Below are positions 47,397 to 57,300 of a stretch of DNA of 64,000 nt, piece after piece (within the stretch, counting starts at the first letter, position 1; each line of letters opens with the position of its first letter). Source of the DNA: Mucilaginibacter defluvii. GTDB lineage: Bacteria; Bacteroidota; Bacteroidia; Sphingobacteriales; Sphingobacteriaceae. The notes beneath the pieces are model-generated. The model saw only the letters and a program-made list of their open reading frames with translations, did not search any database and was not told the origin of the DNA. The translations under genes were made by a program, and so were the position numbers. The stretch covers positions 1,081,193 to 1,145,192 of the forward strand of contig NZ_BAABJI010000001.1 of the NCBI RefSeq assembly GCF_039543225.1, given 5' to 3'.

Positions 47397-47428
47397 AGAG
47401 GATGGGCGAAAGCTCATCCTCTTTTTTA
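47397..47428 (+). terminator. Terminator after GH97
   Basis: 11-bp stem AGAGGATGGGC / GCTCATCCTCT with a GAAA tetraloop and one G:U pair, followed by TTTTTA. Confidence 0.85.
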
Positions 47429-47434
47429 TTTATT

Positions 47435-47464
47435 TTTGTCAGTTAGACATTTATTATAACTTTA
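47435..47464 (+). promoter_or_regulatory. Candidate promoter of the DUF4965-GH127 operon
   Basis: TTTG (47435-47438), 18-nt spacer and TAACTTTA (47457-47464; last base differs from TAnnTTTG) lie after the terminator and 47 nt before the start codon. Confidence 0.45.
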
Positions 47465-47511
47465 CGGCTTACAGTTAAACCAAATTAAATTAATTCCATA
47501 CTTTACAAGCA

Positions 47512-49980
47512 ATGAAAAAAATCAGTTTTCGTTCTATTGCGGTCGCGTGCCTTTTATCGGCGGGTGTGGCTCATGCCCAGGACAGGAAGGCACCATCGTA
47601 CCCCTTAGTAACACACAATCCGTATTTCAGCATCTGGTCAAACACCGATAAGCTAACCGAATCATCAACTAACCATTGGACAGGCGCTACACAATCATTA
47701 TTAGGTGTTGTTAATGTTGATGGTAAGTTTTATCGTTTTTTAGGTCAGGCGGCTGATAAGTACAAAACCATATTACCGGCATCGGATGAAAAAGGTTACA
47801 GCGTTAAATACACCGAAGCGAAACCTGCTGATGACTGGAGCAGCGCGAACTTTAACGATGCTTCATGGAAAACCGGTGCTGCGCCATTTGGTGATAATGA
47901 TCAGGTAAAAACCAGCTGGAAAAGTCATGACCTATGGGTGCGCCGTACATTCAGCTATATTAAAACTGATTTAAATGAGCTATACCTGAAAATGAACCAC
48001 GACGATAACGTGGAGGTTTACTTAAACGGCGATAAAATATTAGACCGTGAAGGCTGGACAAATGATTTCAAAATGATCAAGCTGAGCAATAGCGTTAAAG
48101 GTAAACTTAAAGACGGCGAAAACGTATTAGCTATACACGTAGCGAATACCGCCGGTGGCCGTTACCTTGATGCCGGTTTAGTGGAGAAGATTAAGGATGT
48201 TAGCGGCAGCAAAATGGAGATCGCCAAACAAAACGCGGTTACCGTTAACGCTACCCAAACCATCTATAACTTTACCGCAGGCGGTGTTAACCTTGATGTT
48301 ACCTTTACCTCGCCATTATTAATGAGCGATTTGAACCTGATTGCAAGGCCGGTAAGCTATATAGCCTACAAAGCCAAAGCAAATGATGGCAAAAGCCATG
48401 CGGTTAAGGTGTTATTCAGCGCGTCAACAGATGTAGCGGTTAACACGCCGGTGCAGGAGGTTAAGGCTACTAAATACGCTACAGCAAAGCTCTCTATCTT
48501 AAAAGCCGGTACTACCGCGCAGCCCGTGCTGCAAAAACGTGGCGACGACCTGCGTATCGACTGGGGTTATATGTATGTTGCAGCCCCTAAAGCCGAGAAC
48601 GTATCACAATTTATCACTGCCGAAAGCGAAGCCGCTACCGCGTTTGTTAGTGGCAGCCGTGCGTCAACAGCGCAGCAAGGCCGTTCACTGGCGCTTAACA
48701 CGGTTATACCGTTTGGTACAGTAGGCGCAATCGCTGTAGAAAAATATGTGGAGCTGGGTTATGATGAGGTATATTCTATCCAGTACTTCAAACAAAACCT
48801 GCGCCCATGGTGGAATAATTCAGGTAAGCAAACTATTGAAGGCCAGCTGGCTTTAGCTGCTGATCAGTATAAATCGGTGATCAGCAAATGCCAGGCGTTC
48901 GATAAAACTTTATATGCTGATGCTAAAAAATCAGGCGGTGCAAAATATGCCGACCTTTGTGTGCTGGCTTATCGCCAAAGCATCGCGGCGCATAACCTGG
49001 TAAAAAGCCCGCAGGGCGATCTGCTTTGGTTGTCAAAAGAAAACTTCAGTAACGGATCAATCAACACCGTTGATATTACCTATCCATCAGCGCCAATGTA
49101 CCTGATTTACAATACCGGTTTACTTAAAGGTATGATGAACGGGATATTTTATTACAGTGAAAGCGGCAAATTCCCCAAGGATTGGGCAGCGCACGATTTG
49201 GGTACCTATCCGCTGGCTAACGGCCAAACCTATGGTGAGGATATGCCGGTTGAAGAATCAGGCAACATGATCATCCTGACCGATGCTATTGTAAAGGCTG
49301 ATGGCAACGCGGCTTACGCCAAAAAACATTGGGATGTATTAAGCAAATGGGTTAACTATCTTGTTCAGGATGGTTTTGATCCTAAAACACAGCTATGTAC
49401 GGATGACTTTGCCGGTCACCTGGCGCGTAATGCCAACTTATCAGCAAAAGCTATTGTAGGTATTGCCTGCTATGCCGATATGGCCCAGCGTTTAGGTGAT
49501 ACTAAAACTGCCGACAAATATCGCGGCATTGCTAAAGGCATGGTAAGCAAGTGGATGGAGCTTGCCGGTGATGGCGACCACTATACCCTTACCTTTGAAA
49601 ATAAAGGCACCTGGAGCCAGAAATACAATCTGGTTTGGGATAAAGTATTAGGCCTTAACCTGTTTCCGCAGGAAGTATACAACAAGGAAATAAAGTACTA
49701 TCTTACCAAACAAAACGAATTTGGTTTGCCGCTGGATAGCCGTAAAACCTACACAAAATCTGACTGGATTTTATGGACCGCTACCCTGGCTAATAACCAA
49801 AAGGATTTTGACGCGTTGGTAAACCCGATATGGAAATTCGCCATGGAAACACCATCACGTGTTCCGCTGAATGATTGGCACGAAACTACCGATGGTAAAA
49901 TGGTAGGTTTCCAGGCGCGTAGTGTGGTAAGCGGTTACTACATGAAAATGCTTTACGATAAAATGCAATCAAAAAAATAA
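47512..49980 (+). CDS. DUF4965/DUF5127/DUF1793 (glutaminase A-like) secreted protein
   Basis: Exported protein of 822 residues (signal peptide to about AHAQ). N-terminal DUF4964-like part (APSYPLVTHNPYFSIWSNTD), an inserted jelly-roll module (about 95-228; SANFNDASWKTGAAPFGDND, MNHDDNVEVYLNGDKI), DUF5127 (about 230-430), DUF4965 and a helical-barrel DUF1793 (about 470-815). Fungal relatives are called glutaminase A, but Bacteroidota copies lie in glycan loci and may act on glycans; the activity is unsettled. The inserted module resembles galactose-binding-like sandwiches found in GH2/GH35 enzymes. It is followed after 7 nt by the GH127 gene. Confidence 0.88.
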   Translation: MKKISFRSIAVACLLSAGVAHAQDRKAPSYPLVTHNPYFSIWSNTDKLTESSTNHWTGATQSLLGVVNVDGKFYRFLGQAADKYKTILPASDEKGYSVKYTEAKPADDWSSANFNDASWKTGAAPFGDNDQVKTSWKSHDLWVRRTFSYIKTDLNELYLKMNHDDNVEVYLNGDKILDREGWTNDFKMIKLSNSVKGKLKDGENVLAIHVANTAGGRYLDAGLVEKIKDVSGSKMEIAKQNAVTVNATQTIYNFTAGGVNLDVTFTSPLLMSDLNLIARPVSYIAYKAKANDGKSHAVKVLFSASTDVAVNTPVQEVKATKYATAKLSILKAGTTAQPVLQKRGDDLRIDWGYMYVAAPKAENVSQFITAESEAATAFVSGSRASTAQQGRSLALNTVIPFGTVGAIAVEKYVELGYDEVYSIQYFKQNLRPWWNNSGKQTIEGQLALAADQYKSVISKCQAFDKTLYADAKKSGGAKYADLCVLAYRQSIAAHNLVKSPQGDLLWLSKENFSNGSINTVDITYPSAPMYLIYNTGLLKGMMNGIFYYSESGKFPKDWAAHDLGTYPLANGQTYGEDMPVEESGNMIILTDAIVKADGNAAYAKKHWDVLSKWVNYLVQDGFDPKTQLCTDDFAGHLARNANLSAKAIVGIACYADMAQRLGDTKTADKYRGIAKGMVSKWMELAGDGDHYTLTFENKGTWSQKYNLVWDKVLGLNLFPQEVYNKEIKYYLTKQNEFGLPLDSRKTYTKSDWILWTATLANNQKDFDALVNPIWKFAMETPSRVPLNDWHETTDGKMVGFQARSVVSGYYMKMLYDKMQSKK

Positions 49981-49987
49981 ACCAACT

Positions 49988-52042
49988 ATGCGTTTACCTG
50001 ATTTGAGAAGAACCTGGCTTTTAACACTGCTGGCATTGCAGGGCGGCAGTCTTATGGCGCAAACTGCTACAGCCATTAAGCAGGTTGATAACAGCAAGGT
50101 TAACAGTTACTACGTATCAAACAAGGCCCCGTTACGGCAGCAATACTTTGTAAAGCTGCCGGTAACGGCCATAAAGCCAGGCGGCTGGTTGCTAAAGCAA
50201 CTGGAGCTGCAGCGTGATGGCCTCACCGGTAACCTGGGCGAGATCAGTATATGGCTTTCAAAAAAAGATAATGCCTGGCTAAGTAAGGATGGCAAGGGCA
50301 AATATGGCTGGGAAGAGCTGCCTTACTGGCTGAAAGGCTACGGCGATATGGCCTACGTGCTTAAAGACCCGAAGATGCTGAAGGAAACCAAATTCTGGAT
50401 AGAGGCGGTGCTTACCAACCAGCGCGATAACGGCGATTTTGGCCCGGATGTAGAGAAGGGCCCGGGCAAGCGCGACTTGTGGACGAACATGCCGATGCTC
50501 TGGTGCCTGCAATCATATTACGATTATTCAAAAGATCCGCGCGTACTTGAGGTAATGACCAAGTACTTCAAATGGCAGCTAAGCATTCCTGATGATAAAT
50601 TTTTAGAGGATTACTGGGAGAAAAGTCGCGGCGGCGATAACATGCTGAGCGTTTACTGGCTGTATAACCGTACCGGAGATAAATTCCTGTTGGATCTGGC
50701 TACCAAGCTGGATAAAAACACATCCGACTGGAGGCAAAAGGGCAACCTGCCCAACTGGCATAACGTGAACATCGCACAATGCTTCCGTGAACCGGCTACC
50801 TATTACCTGCAAAGTAATAACCCTGCCGATTTGCAGGCTACCTACGATGTGTTTAAACTGACGCGTGACATTTACGGACAGGTACCGGGCGGCATGTTTG
50901 GTGCCGACGAGAATGCCCGCAAAGGCTATGATGACCCGCGCCAGGCTGTTGAAACCTGCGGACTGGTAGAGCAAATGACATCAGACCAATACCTGCTGCA
51001 ATTTACCGGCGATACCTTTTGGGCCGATAACTGCGAGGATGTAGCGTTCAATACCTTCCCGGCGGCATTTACTTCAGATTATAAGGCCTTGCGATACCTT
51101 ACCGCGCCCAATATGGTGGTGAGCGATAGCAAGAACCATGCGCCGGGTATTGATAATACCGGTCCGTTTTTGGCCATGAACCCGTTTAGCAGCCGCTGTT
51201 GCCAGCACAACCACTCGGCAGGCTGGGTATATTATAACGAGAACAGCTGGATGGCTACGCCCGATAATGGTGTTGCAGCATTGCTGTACGCTCCGGGCGA
51301 GGTTACGGCAAAGGTTGGATCAGCGGGTGCTTTGACCAAGATCATCACCACAACGCAATATCCGTTTAACGATGTGATCGACATGAAGGTGATCACTTTT
51401 GATAAAAACGTCTTCCCGGTATACCTGCGTGTACCGGCGTGGTGCAGCGCTCCGGTAGTAAAGGTAAATGGCAAGGTGGTTAAGGTTGCGGCAAAGGGCG
51501 GCGAATATATCAAGCTGGATAATACCTGGAAAAACGGTGATAAGATAAGCCTGCAACTGCCTATGAAAATAGCGGTAAGGCAATGGGCTAAAAATAAAAA
51601 CAGCGCCAGCGTTAATTATGGCCCGCTTACTTATTCACTTAAAATAGATGAGCGCTATGAGCAAAAGGACAGTAAGCAAACCGCCATCGGTGATTCGCAA
51701 TGGCAGGAAAATGCCGACCCGGTGAAATGGCCAAGCTGGGAGATATACCCTGCATCAGCCTGGAACTATGGGTTGCTGCTGAACAGCCAAAAGCCGGAGC
51801 AATCGTTCACGGTGGTTAAAGGCACCTGGCCTGCAGATAATAATCCGTTTACCAACAAATCGGCACCCATTATGCTGAAAGCTAACGGTAAACAGATACC
51901 GGGCTGGCAGATAGACCAGTACGGTTTATGCGGCGTACTACCGCAAAGCCCGGTTAAAACCGAGCAGCCGCAAACCAGCCTTACGCTGGTACCTATGGGC
52001 GGTGCAAGGTTACGTATAGCATCATTCCCGGTTGTGCAATAA
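49988..52042 (+). CDS. GH127-type beta-L-arabinofuranosidase (DUF1680)
   Basis: Secreted enzyme of 684 residues with signal peptide (cleavage near SLMAQ). An (alpha/alpha)6 barrel carries the zinc-cysteine site: Glu322 and Cys324 in VETCGLVEQM, Cys404 and Cys405 in SRCCQHNHSAG. These match the Glu-x-Cys and Cys-Cys zinc ligands of HypBA1, one Cys of which is the nucleophile. C-terminal beta-sandwich domains follow. Related families share the domain (GH146, GH142), so GH127 is a class-level call. Its start is 7 nt after the preceding stop, so both are one transcript. Confidence 0.88.
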   Translation: MRLPDLRRTWLLTLLALQGGSLMAQTATAIKQVDNSKVNSYYVSNKAPLRQQYFVKLPVTAIKPGGWLLKQLELQRDGLTGNLGEISIWLSKKDNAWLSKDGKGKYGWEELPYWLKGYGDMAYVLKDPKMLKETKFWIEAVLTNQRDNGDFGPDVEKGPGKRDLWTNMPMLWCLQSYYDYSKDPRVLEVMTKYFKWQLSIPDDKFLEDYWEKSRGGDNMLSVYWLYNRTGDKFLLDLATKLDKNTSDWRQKGNLPNWHNVNIAQCFREPATYYLQSNNPADLQATYDVFKLTRDIYGQVPGGMFGADENARKGYDDPRQAVETCGLVEQMTSDQYLLQFTGDTFWADNCEDVAFNTFPAAFTSDYKALRYLTAPNMVVSDSKNHAPGIDNTGPFLAMNPFSSRCCQHNHSAGWVYYNENSWMATPDNGVAALLYAPGEVTAKVGSAGALTKIITTTQYPFNDVIDMKVITFDKNVFPVYLRVPAWCSAPVVKVNGKVVKVAAKGGEYIKLDNTWKNGDKISLQLPMKIAVRQWAKNKNSASVNYGPLTYSLKIDERYEQKDSKQTAIGDSQWQENADPVKWPSWEIYPASAWNYGLLLNSQKPEQSFTVVKGTWPADNNPFTNKSAPIMLKANGKQIPGWQIDQYGLCGVLPQSPVKTEQPQTSLTLVPMGGARLRIASFPVVQ

Positions 52043-52070
52043 TCTGCAAATAGTAGGATAATACATTTCA

Positions 52071-52110
52071 GCAAGGCGTGAGAGTACATACTTTCACGCC
52101 TTGCTTGCTT
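52071..52110 (+). terminator. Terminator after the GH127 gene
   Basis: 11-bp perfect arms GCAAGGCGTGA and TCACGCCTTGC around a 12-nt loop, followed by TTGCTT. Confidence 0.7.
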
Positions 52111-52209
52111 ATGCGCGGCTTATTGGTAATATTTAACGTTACGCATAAATCGGTTTATCAAATTTTATATACATTAGCGCAAACCAAATTGTAATCTTTT
52201 AGCACCTTT

Positions 52210-53472
52210 ATGGATCAGAAGCCCAAATTAACCGAGAAAAAGTACCTCATAGTTTTCATTTTCGTAACGTCGCTATTTATGCTGTGGGGCATAGCCATTA
52301 CCATGGGCGATGTGTTGAATAAGCATTTTCAAACCGTATTAAGTTTAAGCAAATCGCAATCCGCATACGTGCAGGTTTCTATGTTTGGCGCCTATTTTAT
52401 TATGGGTATTCCGGCGGGTATCTTCATGAAAAAATATGGATATAAGAAGGGTGTGTTGTTAGGGTTGTTTTTATATGCTTTAGGCGCGTTTTTGTTTGTA
52501 CCTGCTGCCAGTGCCGTATCGTTTACTTTTTTCAGGGTAGCCTTGTTTGTTCTGGCCTGCGGATTAGCTACATTAGAAACTGTTGCACACCCGTTTGTGG
52601 CCTCGTTGGGCGATCAGCGTACCAGTGACCAGCGTATAAATTTCGCACAATCTTTTAATGGTGTTGGTGCCATATTAGGCCCGTCAATAGGTAGTTACTT
52701 TATATTAAGAGGGGTGGACGCCGGGTCGGTAGATTTAACATCGGTAAAGGTTTTATATGTGGTGATCGGCGCTGTAATAGCATTGATAGGTTTACTCTTT
52801 TCGTTTGTAAAAGTACCGGTGTTGAGTGACCCTCATGTTATCGCTACTGATACGTATGCCATAGATGCGAATGAAAATGTAAAAGAGGGTTTTTTAAAGG
52901 AGCTTAGCTGGCTATCAAAAAGAAAGCATTATGTATTTGCGGTAATAGCGCAATTATTTAACGTGGCTGCACAAGGTGGTACCTGGGCTTTCTTTATAAA
53001 TTATGGTGAAGAAGTGATGGGCTTTGATTCTGAGAAAGCCGGTTACTTTTTATCGTTAAGTATGGTAATGCTAATGGTTGGCCGCTTTATCGGGACTTTC
53101 TTGATGAGCTACATTGCTCCCAATAAATTGCTGGCGATATTTGCCGGCGGAGCTATTGTTATGTGTATTGTAGCGGCGCAAGGTTACGGCTGGGCGTCAT
53201 TCATAGCATTGTTATTGATCAACTTCTTCTTCAGTATAATGTTTCCTACTATCTTCAGTTTAGGGTTGAAAGATTTGGGCAGGCATACAGAGCAGGCTTC
53301 ATCATTCATCGTGATGGGTGTTGTGGGCGGCGCGTTGTTCCCGCCCGTTATGGGCCTGATAGCCAATACAGATGTAGCTAAAGCATACTATCTGCCCATT
53401 ATATGTTATGCGGTTATCGGCTTGTTTGGCTTACTGTATCCAAAGTTAAACAAGAATATAAACCGGGCATAA
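52210..53472 (+). CDS. FucP-like MFS sugar permease
   Basis: Inner membrane proton:sugar symporter, 420 residues with 12 TM helices. Conserved points are the first helix with FMLWGIAITMGDVLNKHFQ, GAYFIMGIPAGIFMKKYGYK, and TLETVAHPFVASLG, which matches the ETAANPF block of FucP/NagP relatives. It would bring the monosaccharides freed by the adjacent enzymes into the cytoplasm; arabinose, fucose, xylose, galactose and GlcNAc all remain possible. The Nudix-fold regulator follows on the same strand after 70 nt. Confidence 0.92.
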   Translation: MDQKPKLTEKKYLIVFIFVTSLFMLWGIAITMGDVLNKHFQTVLSLSKSQSAYVQVSMFGAYFIMGIPAGIFMKKYGYKKGVLLGLFLYALGAFLFVPAASAVSFTFFRVALFVLACGLATLETVAHPFVASLGDQRTSDQRINFAQSFNGVGAILGPSIGSYFILRGVDAGSVDLTSVKVLYVVIGAVIALIGLLFSFVKVPVLSDPHVIATDTYAIDANENVKEGFLKELSWLSKRKHYVFAVIAQLFNVAAQGGTWAFFINYGEEVMGFDSEKAGYFLSLSMVMLMVGRFIGTFLMSYIAPNKLLAIFAGGAIVMCIVAAQGYGWASFIALLLINFFFSIMFPTIFSLGLKDLGRHTEQASSFIVMGVVGGALFPPVMGLIANTDVAKAYYLPIICYAVIGLFGLLYPKLNKNINRA

Positions 53473-53542
53473 TAAATGTATTTGTTACAATTGAGGTAAA
53501 TAGCTATTATTACAAACTATTTTAACCTATAGCTTATAGCTC

Positions 53543-54250
53543 ATGCAAAAATATACGGGCGAAACTCCGGTCCTGGTTGCTGTTGATTGTATCATCTTTG
53601 GTTTTGACGGTTGGAACATCAAGCTTTTGCTGGTTCAGCGTAACCTCGATCCCGAAAAAGGGAAGTGGAGCCTGATGGGCGGCTTTATGCAGCCCGGCGA
53701 ATCACCGGATGACGCGGCAAACCGTGTGCTTGAACATCGTACGGGGTTAAAGAACGTTTATATGGACCAGTTCAGGGTTTTTGGCGGGCCTGACCGCGAT
53801 CCGGTAGAGCGTACACTATCCATTGCCTATTACGCTTTGATCGATATTAACAAATACGAGAAGCAGTTAAATGACGATCACCATGCTGAATGGTTTCTGC
53901 CCGAAGAAATGCCCGAACTGATTTTTGATCACAATGAAATGGTTAAGCTGGCACGCCGTCAACTGATGTACAAAGCGGCGTTGCACCCTATATTATTTCA
54001 GCTATTGCCAGAAAAGTTTACCATCCCGCAACTGCAGGCCTTGTACGAGGGGGTTTACCAAACCAAGTTTGACGACCGTAACTTTAGCCGTAAGCTGCTC
54101 TCAACCGGTTTGTTGATAAAGCTGGCCGAAAAGGATAAGCAATCATCCAAAAAAGGTGCGTTTTACTATACGTTGGATCAATCTCACTACGAAGAGAACT
54201 TTGAATCCTTCCTGAATTTGGTGCCCAATCCAAATAAATTCTTTCAATAA
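53543..54250 (+). CDS. Nudix-fold transcriptional regulator with degenerate Nudix box (AraR/NrtR type)
   Basis: Predicted sugar-responsive regulator of 235 residues. A Nudix domain (about 1-145) is followed by a winged HTH (about 155-225; FTIPQLQALYEGVYQTKFDD, NFSRKLLSTGLL). The box keeps Gly47, Glu53, Arg61 and Gly68, but the catalytic REUxEE reads RVLEHR: the Glu after Arg is Val62 and the Glu pair is His65-Arg66. Loss of these residues means no pyrophosphatase activity, as in NrtR-like regulators. BtAraR in Bacteroides thetaiotaomicron is a Nudix-type L-arabinose repressor, and here a GH127-type enzyme and a sugar permease precede the gene. Confidence 0.9.
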   Translation: MQKYTGETPVLVAVDCIIFGFDGWNIKLLLVQRNLDPEKGKWSLMGGFMQPGESPDDAANRVLEHRTGLKNVYMDQFRVFGGPDRDPVERTLSIAYYALIDINKYEKQLNDDHHAEWFLPEEMPELIFDHNEMVKLARRQLMYKAALHPILFQLLPEKFTIPQLQALYEGVYQTKFDDRNFSRKLLSTGLLIKLAEKDKQSSKKGAFYYTLDQSHYEENFESFLNLVPNPNKFFQ

Positions 54251-54304
54251 AAACCATTTTGTATATTTATTAACCAATTATAAAACAGGTTAATAATATT
54301 CTAA

Positions 54305-57300
54305 GTGCGTGCTCATTATCAGGCTATACTTTTATGGTTTTTGTTGCTTTGCACGTTAACTGCCGGTGCGCAGAGCTATACCACCAGTAGGGGTACCAAA
54401 TTTTGGGTAGCCTACACCGAGCACATATCTGCTACAAGTACACGTGCAAGCGATAGCCGGATGGTACTATACATCGCTTGCGATGTTGGTACTTCAGGCA
54501 AAGTAAGTATTGCCGACGGTGGCTTCAGTACAAATTTTAATGTGCCTGCAAATGGTGTAGCGGAGGTGGAGATACCGGCTTACGCGCAGTTAATAGGCAC
54601 GGGCACAAAACTAAAGGGTATATATGTAGAGGCTGATAAGCCTGTGGCTGTTTACGCGCACATCTTCGCCTTATCTGTATCAGGAGCTACGCTGGTGCTG
54701 CCTGTAAACACGTTGGGTAAGGACTATTATACCATCAATTATACCCAAAAATCAAATTCGTTAGATAACAATCAGGATGAGGCGGTAAGCTACTCCCAAT
54801 TTGCCGTTATTGCAACCGATGACAATACCACGGTAGAAATTACGCCCAGCCAGGCGCTTAGAGACGGTAACGCCGCCGGCGTGCCGTTTTCAAAAAAACT
54901 TAAAAAAGGTGAAGTTTATCAGGGGCAATCAGAAACAGATCTGACCGGTACGCGCATACGATCAATAAGTACTAACAACGATGGTTGTAAAAAGATAGCC
55001 GTATTTGCAGGCAGCACCAAGCTCGCTATAGGTTGCGATCGGGCCAATTATACATCAGACAACGTTATACAGCAGGTTTATCCAACAGCATCATGGGGTA
55101 AAAGTTATATTACGGTGCCGCTTAGAGGCAGGGCTTATGATATTTTCAGAGTGGTACTTAGCGAACAGAATACCGCTATAACGCTTAATGGTACGCTGAT
55201 GAACCCGCCGGCGCCCGGCGTTAATTATATTGAATTTCCATCATCCCGAATTAATGTAATTAAGGCAGATAAGCCTGTGCAGGTGGTACAATATGCGGTT
55301 ACACAAACACAAACCGAAAATTGTATACCCGGCAACGAGCGGCTTGGCGACCCGGAGATGATTTACCTGAACCCCCTTGAGCAAACGCTTGATCAGGTTA
55401 CCCTGTACTCGGCAAGAAACAATAATATACAAGCCAATACTATTAACGTGGTTGTAAAAACAGCCGATGTGCCTACGTTCAAGCTGGATAGCCAGCCCTA
55501 TGTGAATTTTACTGCCGTGCCTGGCAATATCGCATATTCGTACGCGCAAATAGCTGTTTCCAGCGGGGTGCATAACCTGTCGGCAGCAAGCGGATTCAAT
55601 GCTACAGCCTACGGTTTTGGTCAGTATGAATCCTACGGCTACGCGGCAGGTGCCAACCTCGATAATTTGAATGAGCGCATTGTGTTAACACCGCCGGGGG
55701 GGACGGGCAGTTTTTTGGCGGGGTGCTCAAATGTTGATTATCATTTGCAATTAGCGCTTCCATACCCCACAAATTCTATAAAATGGGTACTGCATGATAG
55801 TACCGAGGTTACACAGAATAATCCGGCTTATACCACCGCATCGGTTAACGGCGGTACGGTCTATTATTACCGTTTACCCAATGTGGTTAATTACCGGCCC
55901 GGCGACTACCTGGTAAAGGCAATAGTTAACCCGCAACAGGTGGACGATTGCGGCTCTACGCGCGACATTGAGTTTTCTTTTAATATTTCAGACCCGCCGG
56001 TGGCACGTTTCGCGGTGCAGAATGTGTGTTTAAAAAATGAAATGCTTTTTGCTGATAGCAGCCGGGCGCGCGGAAGCGCCATAAAAACCTGGCACTGGGA
56101 TTTTGGCGATGGCAGCGACAGCTATGAACAATCACCAACTCACTTGTACGTAGCCTCAGGCACTTACAATGTTAAGCTTACAATTACAAATAACAACGGC
56201 TGTACCGATGAGCGTTTGAAAAGCGTTACGGTATACCCGCTTCCGGTTGCTGATTTTACCTATGCAAACAGGTTGTGCTCGGCAGGAGATATGGTCAGGC
56301 TCAATGGTACCTCGCCTGCACTTGCCGACATTGCCGAATGGCAGTTTGACTTCGGCGATGGTACACCGCCGGTAAGTTTTACTGATAATAAGCCTTATCA
56401 TCAATACGCTACGGGTGGCACCTTTATAGTTACCTTGCGCGTGCGATCAAAAAGTACAGGTTGTTACAGCGACCCCGTTAGCCATACCCTAACAGTGAAT
56501 ACCGCGCCTGTCATCAACTTTGCCGTGCCCGAAGTTTGTGTGGCCGATATGGCAGTATTTGAAAATAATACGCTGCTTGCCGATGGTACCGACGGGCAGA
56601 TCACTTACTCGTGGAACTTTGGCGACCCTGCATCCGGCAGCGCCAATACAAGTTCAGCAAAAAACGGTGCGCACCATTATACCCGTGCCGGGTTATACCA
56701 GGTAAAGCTTACGGCAGCTGCCAGTAATGGTTGCCTGGTAACAAAAACAGCCGAAATTGTGGTTAGCGGCGACACGTTTAGCGGCGGTGTATTGGTTGAA
56801 AACCAAGCCAACCTGTGTGTGGCCGAGCCGGTAGCTTTTGTAAATAACGCACGTGTTAATCAAGGTGAAATAATTAAGGTTGATTGGTATTTTGATGTAA
56901 TTAATAAGCCGGGCGAGAAGCTTACACTAACCAGAGCCAATATGCCGGCAGATGGCAGGGTAAGTCATTTGTACGATCCGTTTAGCTTTCCGGCAAGTAA
57001 AACCTTCAAGGTGCGCATGGTGGTATATTCTGGCCTTAACTGTAGCGAGCAGTACGAAACGGATATTACCGTATACGCGCAACCCAACATCAACATAAGT
57101 TCTTCATCAGGCTTTGTTTTGTGTGAGGATAGCGCGCCGGTGCAATTCACAGCAAACGCTAACGGTATTAACGGCACAGGCACGTTTTCAGGTCAGGGTG
57201 TTAACCAAAGCGGAAATTTTATTGCCGCAGATGCCGGGCCGGGTATACATACGCTCACTTATACATTCCAGTCGGATAGGGGATGTCCTGCTATTAAAAC

